Positions 4,877 to 6,406 of a DNA stretch of 6,406 nucleotides are shown here, piece after piece (the first letter of the stretch is position 1; each line of letters opens with the position of its first letter). Made by a program: the position numbers and the translations under genes. The notes beneath the pieces were generated by a model. It saw nothing but the letters and a program-made list of their open reading frames with translations. It was not told the DNA's origin and ran no database searches. Source of the stretch: Chitinophagales bacterium (GTDB lineage Bacteria; Bacteroidota; Bacteroidia; Chitinophagales; Chitinophagaceae); the NCBI GenBank assembly GCA_025355935.1, contig JANXYS010000514.1, positions 1 through 6,406 on the forward strand, read 5' to 3'.

Positions 4877-6406
4877 ATGCAAAATAACGAGATACCTACT
4901 ACGGATGCAATAGACGTAAACGATAGAACTAATCCTCATGATGGTCTGACTATGGGCGACGAAGCTAAATGCCCTTTTTTGAGTGGAGCGGACAAAGTAA
5001 CTCCGGGGCGAGGCCCAATAAATCGGGATTGGTGGCCAAATCAACTAAAACTAAATGTCCTGCGCCAGCACTCAAGTTTGTCTGACCCCATGGACAAAAC
5101 CTTCAACTATGCTGCTGAATTCAACAGTATGGATTTCGATGCTCTGAAAAAGGACATTTTTGAACTCATGACTACATCACAGGAATGGTGGCCAGCCGAT
5201 TATGGTCATTATGGCCCTTTCTTCATACGGATGGCCTGGCATAGTGCAGGTACCTACCGAATATCCGATGGCCGTGGAGGAAGTGGTTTTGGCACCCAAC
5301 GCTTCGCTCCGTTGAATAGCTGGCCCGACAATGCCAACCTCGACAAGGCACGCTTGCTACTTTGGCCAATTAAACAGAAATACGGTAAAAAAATCTCATG
5401 GGCTGACCTGATGGTGCTTGCCGGCAATTGCGCATTAGAGTCAGCTGGTTTTAAAACCTTTGGCTTTGCTGGCGGTCGTGAAGATATTTGGGAACCCGCC
5501 GAAGATATATACTGGGGTTCTGAACGTGAGTGGCTAGGCGACAAAAGATATACAGGTGATCGCCATCTTGAAAGTCCATTAGCGGCCGTTCAGATGGGAT
5601 TGATTTATGTAAACCCTGAAGGCCCGAACGGCAACCCCGATCCGCTTGCTGCTGCCCGCGACATTAGGGAAACTTTCGCCAGAATGGCTATGAACGATGA
5701 AGAAACTGTTGCGTTGATTGCGGGTGGTCATACTTTAGGAAAAACTCATGGAGCCGCAGATCCGGGAACATATGTTTCATCGGAACCTGCTGGCGCAGGT
5801 ATAGAGCAACAAGGCCTCGGCTGGAAAAACAGCTTCGGTACAGGCGCAGGCGCGGATACGATTACCAGCGGATTGGAAGGCGCATGGACAACAACTCCGG
5901 CGATATGGAGCCACAATTATTTTGAAAACTTGTTTGGTTTTGAGTGGGAACTAACGAAAAGTCCTGCGGGGGCACACCAGTGGAAACCTAAAGGGAATGC
6001 CGGCGAAGGCCTTGTACCAGACGCACATGATCCATCCAAAAGTCATGCACCTTTCATGCTCACCACCGACCTTTCTTTACGGGAAGATCCTGCCTACGAG
6101 AAGATTTCAAGGCGTTTTCTTGAAAATCCTTCAGAATTTAATGACGCATTCGCAAGAGCCTGGTTCAAACTAACGCACCGGGATATGGGCCCGAGGCCAC
6201 GGTACCTGGGTAAAGAAGTGCCTGCAGAAATATTGATTTGGCAGGACCCACTCCCAGAAATTACCGGCGAACTAATTAGCCTGGAGGACATAACGGCATT
6301 TAAAACACAAATATTAGCCTCTGGATTGTCGATATCAGAACTGGTTTATACCGCATGGTCTTCAGCATCCACCTTCCGTGGTTCCGACAAGCGTGGCGGC
6401 GCGAAC
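4877..6406 (+). CDS. katG: Catalase-peroxidase KatG, C-terminus cut by window edge
   Basis: Haem b enzyme that dismutates H2O2 (catalase) and oxidises organic donors (peroxidase), for oxidative-stress defence. The 510 codons seen are about two-thirds of a typical KatG of roughly 740 residues; they cover the whole N-terminal haem domain and the start of the degenerate C-terminal domain. Distal residues R118, W121 and H122 lie in FFIRMAWHSAGTYR. The proximal ligand is H285 in AGGHTLGKTHG, hydrogen-bonding partners are W337 (EGAWTTTP) and D398 (TTDLSL), and S331 corresponds to mycobacterial S315. The Met-Tyr-Trp adduct needed for catalase activity is intact (M270, Y244, W121), as is the mobile arginine R435 in LTHRDMGP. 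The start is fixed by an in-frame TAA only two codons upstream. No signal peptide is seen, so it is probably cytosolic. There is no Shine-Dalgarno; the leader is A/T-rich and carries repeats and an operator-like site. The gene is divergent from hppD. Confidence 0.97.
   Translation, partial: MQNNEIPTTDAIDVNDRTNPHDGLTMGDEAKCPFLSGADKVTPGRGPINRDWWPNQLKLNVLRQHSSLSDPMDKTFNYAAEFNSMDFDALKKDIFELMTTSQEWWPADYGHYGPFFIRMAWHSAGTYRISDGRGGSGFGTQRFAPLNSWPDNANLDKARLLLWPIKQKYGKKISWADLMVLAGNCALESAGFKTFGFAGGREDIWEPAEDIYWGSEREWLGDKRYTGDRHLESPLAAVQMGLIYVNPEGPNGNPDPLAAARDIRETFARMAMNDEETVALIAGGHTLGKTHGAADPGTYVSSEPAGAGIEQQGLGWKNSFGTGAGADTITSGLEGAWTTTPAIWSHNYFENLFGFEWELTKSPAGAHQWKPKGNAGEGLVPDAHDPSKSHAPFMLTTDLSLREDPAYEKISRRFLENPSEFNDAFARAWFKLTHRDMGPRPRYLGKEVPAEILIWQDPLPEITGELISLEDITAFKTQILASGLSISELVYTAWSSASTFRGSDKRGGAN

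Noticed and set aside
5254..5544. Minus-strand ORFs at 4853-5044, 5254-5544 and 6094-6291
   Set aside because: All are antisense to katG, whose frame is continuous and carries all catalytic residues.

Overview
The window looks like ordinary chromosome from a member of the Bacteroidota, probably of the Chitinophagales/Sphingobacteriales type. I base this on TTTG-N19-TAnnTTTG-like promoters, start codons mostly lacking a Shine-Dalgarno sequence and sitting in A-rich leaders, AT-leaning intergenic DNA, and the protein variants (a short aspartate kinase ending in a reduced ACT region, and class I FBPase). The genus is an inference; I could not run any search.

Layout, left to right. (1) Bases 1-830, minus strand: fructose-1,6-bisphosphatase, cut by the left edge, so its C-terminus is missing. 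(2) Bases 831-938: a 108-bp divergent control region with two facing -7-like boxes that together form an imperfect inverted repeat. (3) Bases 939-2207, plus strand: monofunctional aspartate kinase. (4) Bases 2204-2980, minus strand: exported L,D-transpeptidase-fold (YafK/DpaA-like) murein enzyme, convergent with the kinase; the two stop codons overlap in one TTAA. (5) Bases 3062-4192, minus strand: 4-hydroxyphenylpyruvate dioxygenase, with a well-formed promoter just upstream. (6) Bases 4193-4876: a 684-bp intergenic region holding that promoter, a short apparently frameshifted coding relic, an imperfect palindrome, and the control region of katG (promoter, a perfect 6-5-6 inverted repeat and three 11-bp-spaced AT-rich repeats). 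(7) Bases 4877-6406, plus strand: catalase-peroxidase KatG, cut by the right edge after 510 codons.

The genes do not form one pathway. They cover gluconeogenesis (fbp), entry to the aspartate-family amino acids (aspartate kinase), envelope maintenance (L,D-transpeptidase fold), tyrosine breakdown (HPPD) and peroxide defence (KatG). I see no mobile element, CRISPR array, RNA gene, phage or defence system. The parts most worth a second look are non-coding: the katG upstream region, the shared control region of fbp and the kinase gene, and the relic behind the HPPD promoter.
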